A stretch of 43,591 nucleotides of DNA from an uncultured Hyphomicrobiales bacterium. GTDB lineage: Bacteria > Pseudomonadota > Alphaproteobacteria > Rhizobiales > Beijerinckiaceae. Under the pieces are notes generated by a model. The model was not told the DNA's origin. It did no database searches and saw only the letters and a list, made by a program, of their open reading frames with translations. How positions within the stretch are numbered: the first letter of the stretch is position 1; the number at the start of each line of letters is the position of its first letter. The translations under genes and the position numbers were made by a program. The stretch spans positions 1 through 43,591 of the forward strand of contig CAISEY010000402.1 in assembly GCA_903884435.1 (NCBI GenBank), given 5' to 3'. This document shows positions 1-10,020 of the stretch, piece after piece.

Positions 1-2280
1 CGCCCGCAACTCGTTGAGCAGGCGCAAGCGGTTAAGACGATGGCTCGCGTCGTCGGCGTTGACGGTGACCTTCTCGAAGAAAGCGTCAACGGGAACCCGC
101 AATTTCGCCAGGGCGTGCATGGCGCCTTCGAAATCTTCGTCCCCGATGTGTTTTTTCGCGCCGGCGGCGGCGCGGTCGATGGCGGCGGAGAGGTGGTCCT
201 CCTCGGGCTCGACGCGCAAATTGGGCGCGTGCTTTTCGAGGAAGGCGGCGCCGCCGTCCTTCTCCTTCTTTTCCTCGGCGCGCAGGATGTTCGCGGCGCG
301 CTTGTAGCCGGCGAGAAGATTCCTGCCGTCGTCCGTGTCGAGAAATTTCGCGAGCGCATCGACGCGGCGCACGATCATCAGCAGGTCGTCGCTGGTCCCC
401 GCCTCGCCGATCGCCGCGTCGATGAGATCGTGCCGCGCGCCCTTGTCGCGCAGATAGACTTTCAGACGGTCGATGAAGAAGGAGAGGAGGTCGTTGGCTT
501 CATGAATTGAATTCGTAAAATTAACAGCCCATTGCGCACTTACGCGACGAGAATCAACCAACTCCGCAAAAGCAGGTGTAATATCGTCTTTAATTACCCT
601 TTCGGAAGGAAGTGATTTCAATAGATTATAAATATTCGAAATCTCTATTTGAGTTTTCGCATTCCGAATGACGATGCCAGAATCACGCAATATATTGAAT
701 AAGCGCATCCGCAGCCCGTTCTCCAGCACCAGCCGGATCACCCCCAGCGCCGCGCGACGCAGAGCGAACGGATCCTTGCTCCCGGTCGGCTTCTCGTCGA
801 TGGCCCAGAAGCCCACGAGCGTGTCGATCTTGTCGGCGAGCGCCACGGCGACGCTCACCGGGTTCGAGGGGACATAATCGCCCGGCCCCTGCGGCTTGTA
901 ATGTTCCTCGATGGCCGCGCAGACGGCTTCGGTCTCGCCTTGCAGGGCGGCGTAACGGCGGCCCATGAGGCCCTGCACCTCGGGAAATTCGCCGACGACT
1001 TCGGTGGTGAGATCGGCCTTCGCGAGGACCGCGGCGCGCTCCGCCAGAGCCCGATCGGCGCCGACCAGCGGGGCGATCTCCCAAGCCAGCGCGCGGATGC
1101 GCGCCACGCGCTCGCCCTGGGTGCCGAGCTTTTCGTGGAAGACCACGTTGAGATGGGCGAGCTTGCCCATGCGCTGGTCGAGCGGCTTCGCCAGATCGAG
1201 GCCGAGGTTTTTCGCCGCGTCCGCGTACAGGGCGGCGTCCGGCAGCGGTTTGCGATCGGTCTGCCAGAAATACAGCGCGTCCGACAGGCGCGCGCGCACG
1301 ACGCGGCCATTGCCCGCCGCGATGGCCTTGCCGCCGTCGCTCGCCTCGATGTTGGAGACGAGCAGGAACTTGCTGGCGAGGGCGCCGCCGCCCTGTTCGC
1401 GCAACACGAAACATTTCTGGTTGGCGCGGATGGTCGCGCGAATGACCTCGGCGGGAATGTCGAGAAAGGCCGGCTCGAATTCGCCCATCAGCACGACGGG
1501 CCATTCGACGAGGCCGGCCACCTCCGCCAGCAGCGCGTCGTCCTCGACGAGTTCGAGCCCCTGCGCCATGGCGAGGTCTTTCGCGTCGTGCAGGATGATG
1601 TCGCGGCGGCGCGCCGGGTCGAGCACCACTTTAGCCGCCTCGAGGGCGGGAACGTAATCGTCGAAGCGGCGAACTTTTATCGGACCGGGCGCGAGAAAAC
1701 GGTGCCCGTACGTGACGTTGCCGACCGGGACGCCCTCGACGTCGAAGCGCACGATCTCCGGCTCCTCGGTTTCGGGACCGAAAGTGGCGAGGATGGAATG
1801 CAGCGGGCGCACCCAGCGCAGGGAATCGGAGCGGGTCGAGGCCGCGCCCCAGCGCATGGATTTCGGCCAGGGAAAGCCGCGCACGACGGCGGGCAGAATC
1901 TCCGCGAGAACGTCGAGCGTCGAGCCGCCCTTGCGCTCGATGACGGCGACGTAAAACTCGCCCTTGCCCTTCGGATCCTTTTCGATTTTCGCCTGGTCGA
2001 GCGAGGCGAGGCCGGCGCTTTTCAGAAAGCCCTGCACGGCCTGGTCGGGCGCGCCGACGCGCGGGCCCTTCTTTTCCTCGCGCGTGTCGGGCTGGCGGGC
2101 GGGGAGCCCGGCGACATGCAGCGCGAGCCGTCGCGGCGTCGCGAAGGCCGCCGCGCCCTCGTAGGGCAGGCCGCGCGCCACGAGCGCGTCGGTGACGAGC
2201 TTTTTCAGGTCCGCCGAGGCCTGGGCCTGCATGCGGGCGGGAATTTCTTCGCTGAAGAGTTCAAGGAGAAGGTCGGGCAT
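1..2280 (-). CDS. glyS: Glycyl-tRNA synthetase beta subunit (3' end beyond window)
   Basis: Reverse-strand translation from ATG at 2280: [58 protein letters not shown]..., continuing in one frame to position 1. Absent from the ORF track, presumably because no stop lies inside the window. Confidence 0.95.
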   Translation of the reverse strand, partial: MPDLLLELFSEEIPARMQAQASADLKKLVTDALVARGLPYEGAAAFATPRRLALHVAGLPARQPDTREEKKGPRVGAPDQAVQGFLKSAGLASLDQAKIEKDPKGKGEFYVAVIERKGGSTLDVLAEILPAVVRGFPWPKSMRWGAASTRSDSLRWVRPLHSILATFGPETEEPEIVRFDVEGVPVGNVTYGHRFLAPGPIKVRRFDDYVPALEAAKVVLDPARRRDIILHDAKDLAMAQGLELVEDDALLAEVAGLVEWPVVLMGEFEPAFLDIPAEVIRATIRANQKCFVLREQGGGALASKFLLVSNIEASDGGKAIAAGNGRVVRARLSDALYFWQTDRKPLPDAALYADAAKNLGLDLAKPLDQRMGKLAHLNVVFHEKLGTQGERVARIRALAWEIAPLVGADRALAERAAVLAKADLTTEVVGEFPEVQGLMGRRYAALQGETEAVCAAIEEHYKPQGPGDYVPSNPVSVAVALADKIDTLVGFWAIDEKPTGSKDPFALRRAALGVIRLVLENGLRMRLFNILRDSGIVIRNAKTQIEISNIYNLLKSLPSERVIKDDITPAFAELVDSRRVSAQWAVNFTNSIHEANDLLSFFIDRLKVYLRDKGARHDLIDAAIGEAGTSDDLLMIVRRVDALAKFLDTDDGRNLLAGYKRAANILRAEEKKEKDGGAAFLEKHAPNLRVEPEEDHLSAAIDRAAAGAKKHIGDEDFEGAMHALAKLRVPVDAFFEKVTVNADDASHRLNRLRLLNELRA

Positions 2281-2353
2281 GGGAAACCGGCGATTGAGGT
2301 CGCTGCTAGTTAGTCGACCCCCGCGTCCCTGTCACCCCATGCCGGCCCCGGGC

Positions 2354-2376
2354 GGCCCTTCCGGTCCGGAAGGGCC
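2354..2376 (-). terminator. Inverted repeat/hairpin downstream of the CDGSH gene
   Basis: ggcccttccg-gtc-cggaagggcc, perfect 10-bp stem just after the stop of the minus-strand CDGSH gene; no U-tract, so terminator function is uncertain. Confidence 0.4.
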
Positions 2377-2384
2377 TCGAGGCG

Positions 2385-2624
2385 TCAGATCTTGCCGTGG
2401 GTGCCGTCGCAGAGCGGCTTGTTCACGGAGTGCTTGCAGCCGCAGAAATAGACCTTGCCCGACTTGGTCGCTGTGTAGCGGGTGGGGGTCATGTCGGTCG
2501 TCTTGTGCGAACCGTCGCAGAGCGGCTGCTTCTTCGACAGGCCGCAGGCGCACCAGGAATAGGTCTTGCCGGCTTCGACATCCATGGGATAGGGGGCTTT
2601 TTGCGCGACGGTGGGATGCGACAT
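2385..2624 (-). CDS. Dual CDGSH iron-sulfur domain protein
   Basis: MSHPTVAQKAPYPMDVEAGKTYSWCACGLSKKQPLCDGSHKTTDM...YFCGCKHSVNKPLCDGTHGKI; two CxC...CDG(S/T)H motifs. Confidence 0.9.
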   Translation of the reverse strand: MSHPTVAQKAPYPMDVEAGKTYSWCACGLSKKQPLCDGSHKTTDMTPTRYTATKSGKVYFCGCKHSVNKPLCDGTHGKI

Positions 2625-2753
2625 GTCGTTTTCCTCTCTCGGGTTGAACCGGCTTTCGGCCGAGTTTTCAGATTCGTCGGAACCTTCCGGCCCACTTTCG
2701 CCTATTCCGGGGCCAAAGGGCAAGCGGGGGCGGGCGGCGCTTTGTCGCGGGGC

Positions 2754-3362
2754 TCAGGCGGGCGGACGGGTGGCGGCCACCCACTCGCGGGCGCGCGCCT
2801 CCGGGTTCCTGTTGAGCAGCACGTCGGTGACGACCGAGACGCTGTCGGCGCCGGCCGCCAGCACCAGCGGCGCGCGTTCGACGGTCATCCCGCCGATGCC
2901 GACGAGGGGCGTCTTTCCGACGAGTTTCTTCCATTGAGTCACGCGCTCCAGCCCCCGGGGCCCGAACCGCATCTGCTTGAGGATCGTCGGATAGACCGGT
3001 CCCAGCGCCACGTAATCGGGCGCGCGGGACAGCGCGCGGTCGAGTTCGGCCTCGTCGTGGGTGGAGAGGCCGAGCTTCACGCCGGCCTTGCGGATGGCGG
3101 CGAAATCCGCCGTGTCCATGTCTTCCTGACCGAGGTGGACATAGTCGCAGCCCGCGTCGATGGCGAGGCGCCAGTAATCGTTGATCACCAGTTGCGCGCC
3201 CGCCGCCTCGCACAGATCGCGGGCGGCGGCGATCTCGCCGCGCAGGGTCGCCTCGTCGCCCTCCTTGATCCGCAATTGCACGAGCTTGACCCCGCAGGGC
3301 AGCAGACGGCGCAGCCAGGCGGCGCTGTCGACGATCAGGTAAAAGCGGTCGAGCATGGGCAC
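2754..3362 (-). CDS. thiE: Thiamine-phosphate synthase
   Basis: MPMLDRFYLIVDSAAWLRRLLPCGVKLVQLRIKEGDE...YVHLGQEDMDTAD...ALGPVYPTILKQM...GIGGMTVERAPLVLAAGADSVSVVTDVL; next to thiG/thiS/thiO. Confidence 0.92.
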   Translation of the reverse strand: MPMLDRFYLIVDSAAWLRRLLPCGVKLVQLRIKEGDEATLRGEIAAARDLCEAAGAQLVINDYWRLAIDAGCDYVHLGQEDMDTADFAAIRKAGVKLGLSTHDEAELDRALSRAPDYVALGPVYPTILKQMRFGPRGLERVTQWKKLVGKTPLVGIGGMTVERAPLVLAAGADSVSVVTDVLLNRNPEARAREWVAATRPPA

Positions 3363-3364
3363 TC

Positions 3365-4144
3365 TCAGGTAAAGGCGCGGCCGAGAACCGGCGTGGAAGG
3401 CTGCGCCATGTCGCGCGGCTCCATCGGGTCGGCGCGGCGGGCCAGCGTTCCCGCCTCGATGGCGAGGGCGAAGGCGCGCGCCATCGCCACGGGATCGCCC
3501 GCCTTCGCGACGGCGGTGTTGAGCAGAATGGCGTCGTAGCCCATCTCCATCGCCAGGGCGGCGTGGGAGGGCACGCCGATGCCGGCGTCGACGACGAGGG
3601 GAACGTCGGGGAAATGGGCGCGCATGGCGCGCAGGCCATAGGGATTGTTGAGGCCGCGGCCCGAACCGATGGGCGCCCCCCAGGGCATCAGCACCTGGCA
3701 GCCGACCTCGAGCAGGCGCTCGGCGACGACGAGATCCTCGGTCGTGTAGGGAAACACCCTGAACCCGTCGCGCGAGAGAATTCCGGCGGCCTCGACGAGG
3801 CCGAACACGTCGGGTTGCAGCGTGTCTTCCTCGCCGATGACCTCGAGCTTGATCCAGTCGGTGTCGAAGACCTCGCGGGCCATTCGCGCCGTGGTCACGG
3901 CTTCCGCGACGGTGTGGCAGCCGGCGGTGTTCGGCAGCACCCGCACGCCGAGGCCCTGGATCAGCGACCAGAAGTCCTGCCCGGCGCGTCCGCCGCCGGA
4001 CTCGCGCCGCAGCGACACGGTGACGATTTGCGCCCCCGAGGCGCGCACGGCGTCGGCGAGAATCGCGGGCGAGGGATATTGCGCCGTGCCCAGCAGCAGG
4101 CGGGAGGAGAGCGTTTCGCCATAGACTTCGAAATTCGTGCCCAT
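3365..4144 (-). CDS. thiG: Thiazole synthase
   Basis: Characteristic ThiG sequence: [35 protein letters not shown]...[33 protein letters not shown]...[20 protein letters not shown]...[39 protein letters not shown]. Confidence 0.96.
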   Translation of the reverse strand: MGTNFEVYGETLSSRLLLGTAQYPSPAILADAVRASGAQIVTVSLRRESGGGRAGQDFWSLIQGLGVRVLPNTAGCHTVAEAVTTARMAREVFDTDWIKLEVIGEEDTLQPDVFGLVEAAGILSRDGFRVFPYTTEDLVVAERLLEVGCQVLMPWGAPIGSGRGLNNPYGLRAMRAHFPDVPLVVDAGIGVPSHAALAMEMGYDAILLNTAVAKAGDPVAMARAFALAIEAGTLARRADPMEPRDMAQPSTPVLGRAFT

Positions 4145-4153
4145 GAACTCCCC

Positions 4154-4351
4154 CTATCCTCCCTGACGCGGCACGACAACCTCGACCGCGTCGCCCTCGC
4201 GCAGCGTGGTTTTCGCCCGGTCCGCCGCGCGCACGAAGTCGCGGTTGACCGCGGTCGCGACTTTCCGGTCGCCGTATTCGAGTTCGGCCAGCAGGTCCGC
4301 GAGATTGGTGGACTTCGCCTCGACCGGCTTGCCGTTCACTTCAAGTCTCAT
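4154..4351 (-). CDS. thiS: Sulfur carrier protein ThiS
   Basis: 65-aa MRLEVNGKPVEAKSTNLADLLAELEYGDRKVATAVNRDFV...LREGDAVEVVVPRQGG; ThiS-like fold sequence ending in GG, between thiO and thiG. Confidence 0.93.
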   Translation of the reverse strand: MRLEVNGKPVEAKSTNLADLLAELEYGDRKVATAVNRDFVRAADRAKTTLREGDAVEVVVPRQGG

Positions 4352-5324
4352 CCATGACCTCCGGGAAGACGGCGCCGTTCAGCGCCGCGTCCGCCGCCCG
4401 GCGCGCCATCGCCGGCGCGGCGAGGATGCCGTGCCGGAAGAAGCCGTTGACGTAAAGCGTCCGGCCCCGGCGGCGCAAGCGGGGGAGATTGTCGGGAAAG
4501 GCGGGCCGCAGGCCGCCGCCCGTCTCGATGATTTCCGCCTCGCCGAATCCCGGATGCAGCGTATAGACCGCGCTGAGCAGCTCCAGCACGGACCGCACGG
4601 TGACGCGGCCCTGTTCGGCGTTTTCGATCATTGTCGCGCCGATCATGTAAACGCCATCGCCGCGCGGCACGATGTAGACGGGCATCCGCGGATGCAGCAT
4701 CCGCAGGGGCCGCGAAAACTTCAGGTCGGGCGAGCGCACGACGAGCATTTCGCCCTTCACGGGGCGCAGATCCTTCAACTCGTCGCGCGCGTCGAGCCCG
4801 CGGCAATCGACGGTCCAGTCGGCGCCGGCCGGCGCCTCGCGCGTCAGGCCGACGCCAAATTCGCTTTTCAGGCGGCCGGCGAGTTCGGCGATGGCCGCGC
4901 GCGGGTCAAGATGCGCCTCGCCAGGAAAAAACAGCGCGGGACTGTTGTGGATGCCGGCGAGTTGCGGCTCGATCTCGCCGATCCTCGACGGCTCGATCCA
5001 TTCGTGATCGCTGGTGCGCCGTGCGAAACGTTGCAATTCCGGCAGATCGCGGCGCGGCGCGACGACGAGCGTGCCCTTCGAAACCGTGCCGGAGAAGTGC
5101 TCCCGCCAGAAGACGAGAGACTCGCGGCCGAGTTCGCCGATCAGGGGTTCCGCCGTCTCGCATTCGCACCAGGGCGCGATCATGCCGCCGGCGTACCAGG
5201 AACAGCCAAGCCCCGCCGCCTCGCGCCTCTCGACGAGCGTGACGGCGCAGCCGCGCCGCGCGAATTCATAGGCGCAGGCGATCCCGGCGATCCCGGCTCC
5301 GATGATGTTGACGCGCGCGCTCAC
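4341..5324 (-). CDS. thiO: Glycine oxidase ThiO (FAD-dependent)
   Basis: N-terminal GAGIAGIACAYEFARRGCAVTLVERR dinucleotide-binding motif, GGMIAPWCECE, C-terminal GGGLRPAFPDNLP...YVNGFFRHGILAAPAMA; first gene after the TPP riboswitch. Confidence 0.9.
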   Translation of the reverse strand: MSARVNIIGAGIAGIACAYEFARRGCAVTLVERREAAGLGCSWYAGGMIAPWCECETAEPLIGELGRESLVFWREHFSGTVSKGTLVVAPRRDLPELQRFARRTSDHEWIEPSRIGEIEPQLAGIHNSPALFFPGEAHLDPRAAIAELAGRLKSEFGVGLTREAPAGADWTVDCRGLDARDELKDLRPVKGEMLVVRSPDLKFSRPLRMLHPRMPVYIVPRGDGVYMIGATMIENAEQGRVTVRSVLELLSAVYTLHPGFGEAEIIETGGGLRPAFPDNLPRLRRRGRTLYVNGFFRHGILAAPAMARRAADAALNGAVFPEVMDET

Positions 5325-5370
5325 GTTTCGCTCCCCGGAGTCGTCTGGCGAAGGGGGAAGCGAACTTCAC

Positions 5371-5470
5371 CATCCCTCCGCCAGCATGAACTGGATCAGG
5401 TCATAAGAGTCGTCGCGCGCGCCGGATATCCCGCGCCAGCGACCTCTCAGCCCCTTGCCGGGGCTCCCCT
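5371..5470 (-). promoter_or_regulatory. TPP (THI element) riboswitch
   Basis: Minus strand reads aggggagccccggcaaggggctgagaggtc...gacctgatccagttcatgctggcggaggga; matches THI-box conserved blocks GGGGAGCC, CTGAGA, ACCTGATC, TGCTGGCGGAGGGA, directly upstream of thiO. Confidence 0.93.
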
Positions 5471-5481
5471 TGGTCCCGGCG

Positions 5482-5511
5482 AATGTGCGGCGCGCGGGGG
5501 CGGAGTGTCAA
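5482..5511 (-). promoter_or_regulatory. Putative sigma-70-type promoter of the thi operon
   Basis: Minus strand TTGACA (5511-5506), 18 nt, CACATT (5487-5482); predicted start would fall just before the riboswitch. Confidence 0.45.
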
Positions 5512-5618
5512 GGGAGAGGCGGCAGGGCTCTTCGCCGCCCCGGTTTGGGGTGGCGCCAAGCCCCGGCTTCATTTACCTCCACGGAGCGCCACGACGGCGA
5601 GCGAGGAGACGAGGGAAG

Positions 5619-6941
5619 ATGACCAGACCACAAATGAAGCTCGGATTGTTCATCCGGCCCTGCGGTCATCACATCGCCGCCTGGCGCCATCCGCTCACGC
5701 AGGCCGACGCGGGGGTGAATTTTCCGCATTTCGTGCGGATGGCGCAAACCGCCGAGCGCGGCCTTTTCGACATGCTGTTTTCGGCGGACTCGGCCACCGT
5801 GTGGACGGCGGCCGAGTCCGCCATCGACCGCGTGCATTACGTCGCGTGGATGGAGCCCTACACGCTGCTGTCGGCCCTGTCCGGATTCACGAAGCAGATC
5901 GGCCTCGTCTGCACGGCCAGCACGAGCTTCGAACAGCCCTATTCGCTCGCGCGGAAATTCGCGACCCTCGACATCATCAGCGGCGGGCGCGCCGGCTGGA
6001 ACGTCGTGACCTCCGGCAACGAAACGGAGGCGCTGAACTTCAGCGACATTCCGCATCTGCCCAAGACCGACCGCTACCGGCGGGCGCGGGAATTCACCGA
6101 CGTCGTGCGCGCGCTCTGGGATTCCTGGGACGAGGACGCGTTTCCGCGCGACAAGGCGACCGGGATTTTCTCCGACCGTTCGAAAATGCACGTGCTCGAC
6201 CATCACGGCGAGTTCTATCACGTGCGCGGGCCGCTCAACGTCGCGCGCTCTCCGCAGGGCCAGCCGGTCATCGTGCAGGCCGGCGCCTCGGAGGATGGAC
6301 GCCAGATCGCGGCGGAGACCGCCGAGGTCGTGTTCACCGCCCACGACAGCATCGGCAGCGCGCGCGCCTTCTACGCGGACGTGAAGGGACGCATGGACAC
6401 GTGCGGCCGGCCCCGGGATCACCTCAAGATCCTGCCGGGACTTTCGGTGATCGTCGCGCCGACGCAGGCCGAGGCGGACGCGAAGTTCCAGTCATTGCAG
6501 GAATTGCTGCATCCCGAACTTGGCGTCGCCTTGCTCTCGCGCCGCGTCGGCTTCGATCTCACGGGCTACCCGCTCGACGAGCCTTTGCCGCCGCTGCCGG
6601 AAAACGTCGTGGTCAGCAGCCGTTCGGAAATGATTACCTCCTGGGCGCAGAACGCAGCGCCGACGTTGCGGGAAATCTACACGCGTTTCGCCAGTTCGCG
6701 CGGGCATTTTTCCATCGTCGGCACGCCGGAGAGCGCGGCGGACACGATGGAGGAATGGTTCACCACCGGCGCCTGCGACGGCTTCAACGTCCTGCCGCCC
6801 TATTACCCCGTCGCGCTCGAGGATTTCGTCGATCTGCTGGTGCCGGAATTGCAGCGACGCGGCATTTTCCGCACGGCCTACGAAGGCAAGACCCTGCGCG
6901 AAAACCTTGGCCTGCCGATCCCGGTCAGCCGTTACGCGTGA
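5619..6941 (+). CDS. FMN-dependent luciferase-like monooxygenase, NtaA/SnaA/DszA type
   Basis: MTRPQMKLGLFIRPCGHHIAAWRHP...FPHFVRMAQTAERGLFDMLFSADS...CTASTSFEQPYSLARKFATLDIISGGRAGWNVVTSGNETEALNFS...VIVQAGASEDGRQIAAETAEVVFTAH. Confidence 0.9.
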   Translation: MTRPQMKLGLFIRPCGHHIAAWRHPLTQADAGVNFPHFVRMAQTAERGLFDMLFSADSATVWTAAESAIDRVHYVAWMEPYTLLSALSGFTKQIGLVCTASTSFEQPYSLARKFATLDIISGGRAGWNVVTSGNETEALNFSDIPHLPKTDRYRRAREFTDVVRALWDSWDEDAFPRDKATGIFSDRSKMHVLDHHGEFYHVRGPLNVARSPQGQPVIVQAGASEDGRQIAAETAEVVFTAHDSIGSARAFYADVKGRMDTCGRPRDHLKILPGLSVIVAPTQAEADAKFQSLQELLHPELGVALLSRRVGFDLTGYPLDEPLPPLPENVVVSSRSEMITSWAQNAAPTLREIYTRFASSRGHFSIVGTPESAADTMEEWFTTGACDGFNVLPPYYPVALEDFVDLLVPELQRRGIFRTAYEGKTLRENLGLPIPVSRYA

Positions 6942-6960
6942 AGCGACGGGAGCCGGAACC

Positions 6961-7848
6961 TCAATCCTGGTCGAACAGTTTCACCGGAGTGTCGACGAGG
7001 ATTTTATGGCGCAGCGCCTCGTCCGGCGCGTAGTCGAGCAGCATGTCGAGCAAATCGCCGTCGTTCGGCATCTTGCCGGGCTCGTAGATCGAGGTGTGCG
7101 GCCAGTCGGTGCCCCAGATGATCTGGTCCGGCGCCGCCGCGATGTAGGTCCGCGCCATTTTCACGATGTCGGCGAAGGGAATGCCCCAGTCGAGAAAGCG
7201 GTTGGCGCCGTGCAGCTTCACCCAGACCTTGCCGGTCTCGAGCAGTTTCACCATCGCCCTGAACGCCGGCTGATCGACGCCGCCGCGGCGATAATCGATG
7301 TAACCGAACGTGTCGACGATGACGGGCACGGGCGCGCCCGCGATGAGCGGCGTCAGGGGAATGATCGCGTCGCCGTCGATCTGCAAGTCGAGAGGCCAGT
7401 TGTGCGGCGCCATCAACCCGGCCATCTTGTGAAACATTGTCGGTTCGAACACGTGTCCGTCGCCGCTCCGCAGCGCCATGCGCAAGCCGCGCACGCCGCC
7501 CGCGTGCAGCCGTTTCATTTCCGCCGGCGTCAGCCCCGGGTCGGAGCGGATCATGCCGCGGAAGCGCCCGCCTGATTTTTGAATCGCGTCGAGCGTCACG
7601 CGCGTGTCCGTGCCATGCGCGTTGGGCTGCACCATCACGCCGCGCTCGAGGCCGAGCACGCGGGCGACCTGGATGTAGTGCTCCACCGGCGCCGCGGGCG
7701 GCGTGTGATTTCGCTTTTCGGCGTAGGGAAAGAGTTGCGGCGGGCCCCAGACGTGAAAATGCGTGTCCCAGCTTCCCGGCGGCGCCTTCAGCTTCGGCGT
7801 TTTCGGATTGGGATCGGGCGGAAAATTCACCGGCGGCATGGTGGACAT
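6961..7848 (-). CDS. Amidohydrolase-superfamily protein, 2-pyrone-4,6-dicarboxylate hydrolase-like
   Basis: MSTMPPVNFPPDP...APPGSWDTHFHVWGPPQLFPYAEKRNHTPPAAPVEHYIQVARVLGLERGVMVQPNAHGTD...IIWGTDWPHTSIYEPGKMPNDGDLLDMLLDYAPDEALRHKILVDTPVKLF. Confidence 0.85.
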   Translation of the reverse strand: MSTMPPVNFPPDPNPKTPKLKAPPGSWDTHFHVWGPPQLFPYAEKRNHTPPAAPVEHYIQVARVLGLERGVMVQPNAHGTDTRVTLDAIQKSGGRFRGMIRSDPGLTPAEMKRLHAGGVRGLRMALRSGDGHVFEPTMFHKMAGLMAPHNWPLDLQIDGDAIIPLTPLIAGAPVPVIVDTFGYIDYRRGGVDQPAFRAMVKLLETGKVWVKLHGANRFLDWGIPFADIVKMARTYIAAAPDQIIWGTDWPHTSIYEPGKMPNDGDLLDMLLDYAPDEALRHKILVDTPVKLFDQD

Positions 7849-7952
7849 TCTGGCGTTCTCCCTCTCGCCTCGCGGCGGCGGCGCAATGGACAGCGCGCGG
7901 CAAAGTTTTTAGGCTCGCGCCAACGGGACCGCAACCGCCCCGGGAGGAAGCC

Positions 7953-8984
7953 ATGACCGAGAAAGGCCGCGTCGCGACGATCGCCATGTGCCTCGCCGCG
8001 CTCGTCGGCGCGCGCGAGGCGGCGGCGCAGCAAGCGCCGTCCGGCGGACCGCGTCTCACGATCACGGTCGGCACGCCGCCCGGCGGCGGCTACGATTCCT
8101 ACGGCCGTCTCGTCGCGCGGCATCTTGGCGCGCATTTGCCTGGCAATCCCGCGATCGTGGTGCAGAACATGCCAGGGGCGGGCTCGCTGATCGCCGCCAA
8201 CTGGCTGGCGAATTCCGCGCCGAAGGACGGAACCGCCATCGCCACCCTGCCCAACGGCACGATTTTCGAGGCGCTGCTTGGCAACAGGAGCGCGCATTTC
8301 GACGCGCGCAAGATCAACATCATCGGCAGTCTGAATTATTACGGCTCCATCGGCGCGGTCTGGCACACGACGCCGTTTCTCACGACGCGGGACTTCGTGA
8401 CGAGCGAGGTGCTGGTTGGCGCGAGCGCCGCCAATTCCAACAATTCCGTCGCGCCGAACCTGCTCAACTCGCTGATGGGAACAAGGTTCAGGATCGTCAA
8501 TGGCTACCCCGGCAGTTCCGGCATCGATCTCGCCATGGAGCGCGGCGAGGTGCAGGGGCAGGTTGGCCCGGACTACGATTTCATGAAGGCGACGCATCCG
8601 GCCTGGGTACGCGACAAGAAAGTGCGGTTGCTGTTGCAGGTTTCGCTGAAGCGACACCCGGACTTGCCGGACGTGCCCACGGCGATGGAACTGGTGGGCG
8701 AGAAAAACCGCGACGTGCTCGCCCTGCTCATTGGCCGTCAAACCTATGGCGGCATGTTCATGGCGCCGCCCGGCGTTCCCGCGCCGGCGATCGAAGCCCT
8801 GCGCCAGGCGTTCGACAGGATGGTCAACGACGCGGACTTCCGCCGCGACGCGGAAAAGGGCAATCTCGCCCTCAACACCGCCAGCGCGGCGGAGGTCGAG
8901 GCGACCATCAACCGCCTGCTTTCGAGCGCGCCGGAGGTCATCGAACGGGCGACGACGGAACTGCGCCGCATCGATCCCCAATAG
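7953..8984 (+). CDS. Bug/TctC-family periplasmic tricarboxylate-type binding protein
   Basis: Signal peptide then LTITVGTPPGGGYDSYGRLVARHLGAHLPGNPAIVVQNMPGAGSLIAANWLANSAPKDGTAIATL... Confidence 0.88.
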   Translation: MTEKGRVATIAMCLAALVGAREAAAQQAPSGGPRLTITVGTPPGGGYDSYGRLVARHLGAHLPGNPAIVVQNMPGAGSLIAANWLANSAPKDGTAIATLPNGTIFEALLGNRSAHFDARKINIIGSLNYYGSIGAVWHTTPFLTTRDFVTSEVLVGASAANSNNSVAPNLLNSLMGTRFRIVNGYPGSSGIDLAMERGEVQGQVGPDYDFMKATHPAWVRDKKVRLLLQVSLKRHPDLPDVPTAMELVGEKNRDVLALLIGRQTYGGMFMAPPGVPAPAIEALRQAFDRMVNDADFRRDAEKGNLALNTASAAEVEATINRLLSSAPEVIERATTELRRIDPQ

Positions 8985-8994
8985 GAGCCGCCCC

Positions 8995-9930
8995 GTGCGA
9001 GTCGATATTCACAGCCACATCGTCCCGCCCCGTTATCTCGACGTGACGCGGGAAAGCATCGCGCGCACCACGCCGCGCCCGGATCTCGTCATGCAATGGA
9101 CGCCGCTGAAGTCGCTGGAGATCATGGACGCGCACGACATCGGGGTCGGCTTTACCTCTGTGTCCGTGCCCGGCCTCTGGTTCGGCGATCCCGCCCAGAC
9201 GCGCGATCTCGCGACCATCTGCAACGACTACGCCGCCCGAATGGTCGCCGACCATCCGAAGCGCTTCCGCATGTTCGCCATGCTGCCGCTGCCCGACATC
9301 GACGGAACCCTGCGCGAGATCGAGCGGGCCTGCGACGTCCTGAAGGCCGATGGCGTCTGCATGTTCACCAATTACGCCGACACATGGCCAAACGATCCGC
9401 GCTTCGCGCCGGTTCTGGAGGAACTCGACCGGCGCAAGGCCGTCGTCTTCGTGCATCCGATCGCGCCGAAGGCCTGCGCCTGGATGGCGGGGCTGCGCCC
9501 TTCCGCCGTCGAATATCTCTTCGACACGGTGCGCTGCATGACCGGCCTGATCTATTCGGGCGCGGCGAAACGACATCCCGACATCCGCTGGATTTTCTGC
9601 CACGCGGGCGGCGCGCTGGCGCCGATGATCGACCGAATCGTGCGCCAGGGCGCGGTGACGCCCGAAGTGCGCGAGCAAATCCCGGAGGGGCCGTTGCCCT
9701 ATTTCCGCAAGTTCTATTACGACATCGCGACCTCGGCCTCGCCGGACAATCTCGGCGTGCTGCTGCGCCACGTGCCCGTCTCGCAAATTCTGTTCGGTCT
9801 CGACCTGCCCTTCGTCTCCGCCGAATCGACGCTGAAAGGCTACGCCGAGAGCCGTTTTTCGGAAGAAGAAGCGAAAGCCATCGAACATGGCAACGCGTTC
9901 CGCCTGTTCCCGCGACTGGCGAACCTCTAG
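8995..9930 (+). CDS. Amidohydrolase (ACMSD-like metal-dependent hydrolase/decarboxylase family)
   Basis: GTG start; VRVDIHSHIVPPRYLDVTRES...SVPGLWFGDPAQTRDLATICNDYAARMVADHPKRFRMFAMLPLPDIDGTLREIERACDVLKADGVCMFTNYAD...FCHAGGALAPMIDRI; HxH motif near the N-terminus. Confidence 0.85.
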   Translation: MRVDIHSHIVPPRYLDVTRESIARTTPRPDLVMQWTPLKSLEIMDAHDIGVGFTSVSVPGLWFGDPAQTRDLATICNDYAARMVADHPKRFRMFAMLPLPDIDGTLREIERACDVLKADGVCMFTNYADTWPNDPRFAPVLEELDRRKAVVFVHPIAPKACAWMAGLRPSAVEYLFDTVRCMTGLIYSGAAKRHPDIRWIFCHAGGALAPMIDRIVRQGAVTPEVREQIPEGPLPYFRKFYYDIATSASPDNLGVLLRHVPVSQILFGLDLPFVSAESTLKGYAESRFSEEEAKAIEHGNAFRLFPRLANL

Positions 9931-10020
9931 ACGGCGCGCGGCCACTGGAGGCCGGCGAATTTTCGAATCCATCGTCGCGGACGCCGCGTCGGGCGGGACC
10001 GCCTTCACCAGGAGGAGCCC

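Noticed and set aside
901-2313. 470-aa plus-strand ORF and neighbouring plus-strand ORFs
   Set aside because: Antisense shadow of glyS, whose minus-strand frame is clearly recognisable.
4206-6941. 911-aa plus-strand ORF
   Set aside because: Upstream half is antisense to thiO and runs through the TPP riboswitch; only the part from 5619 is the real monooxygenase.
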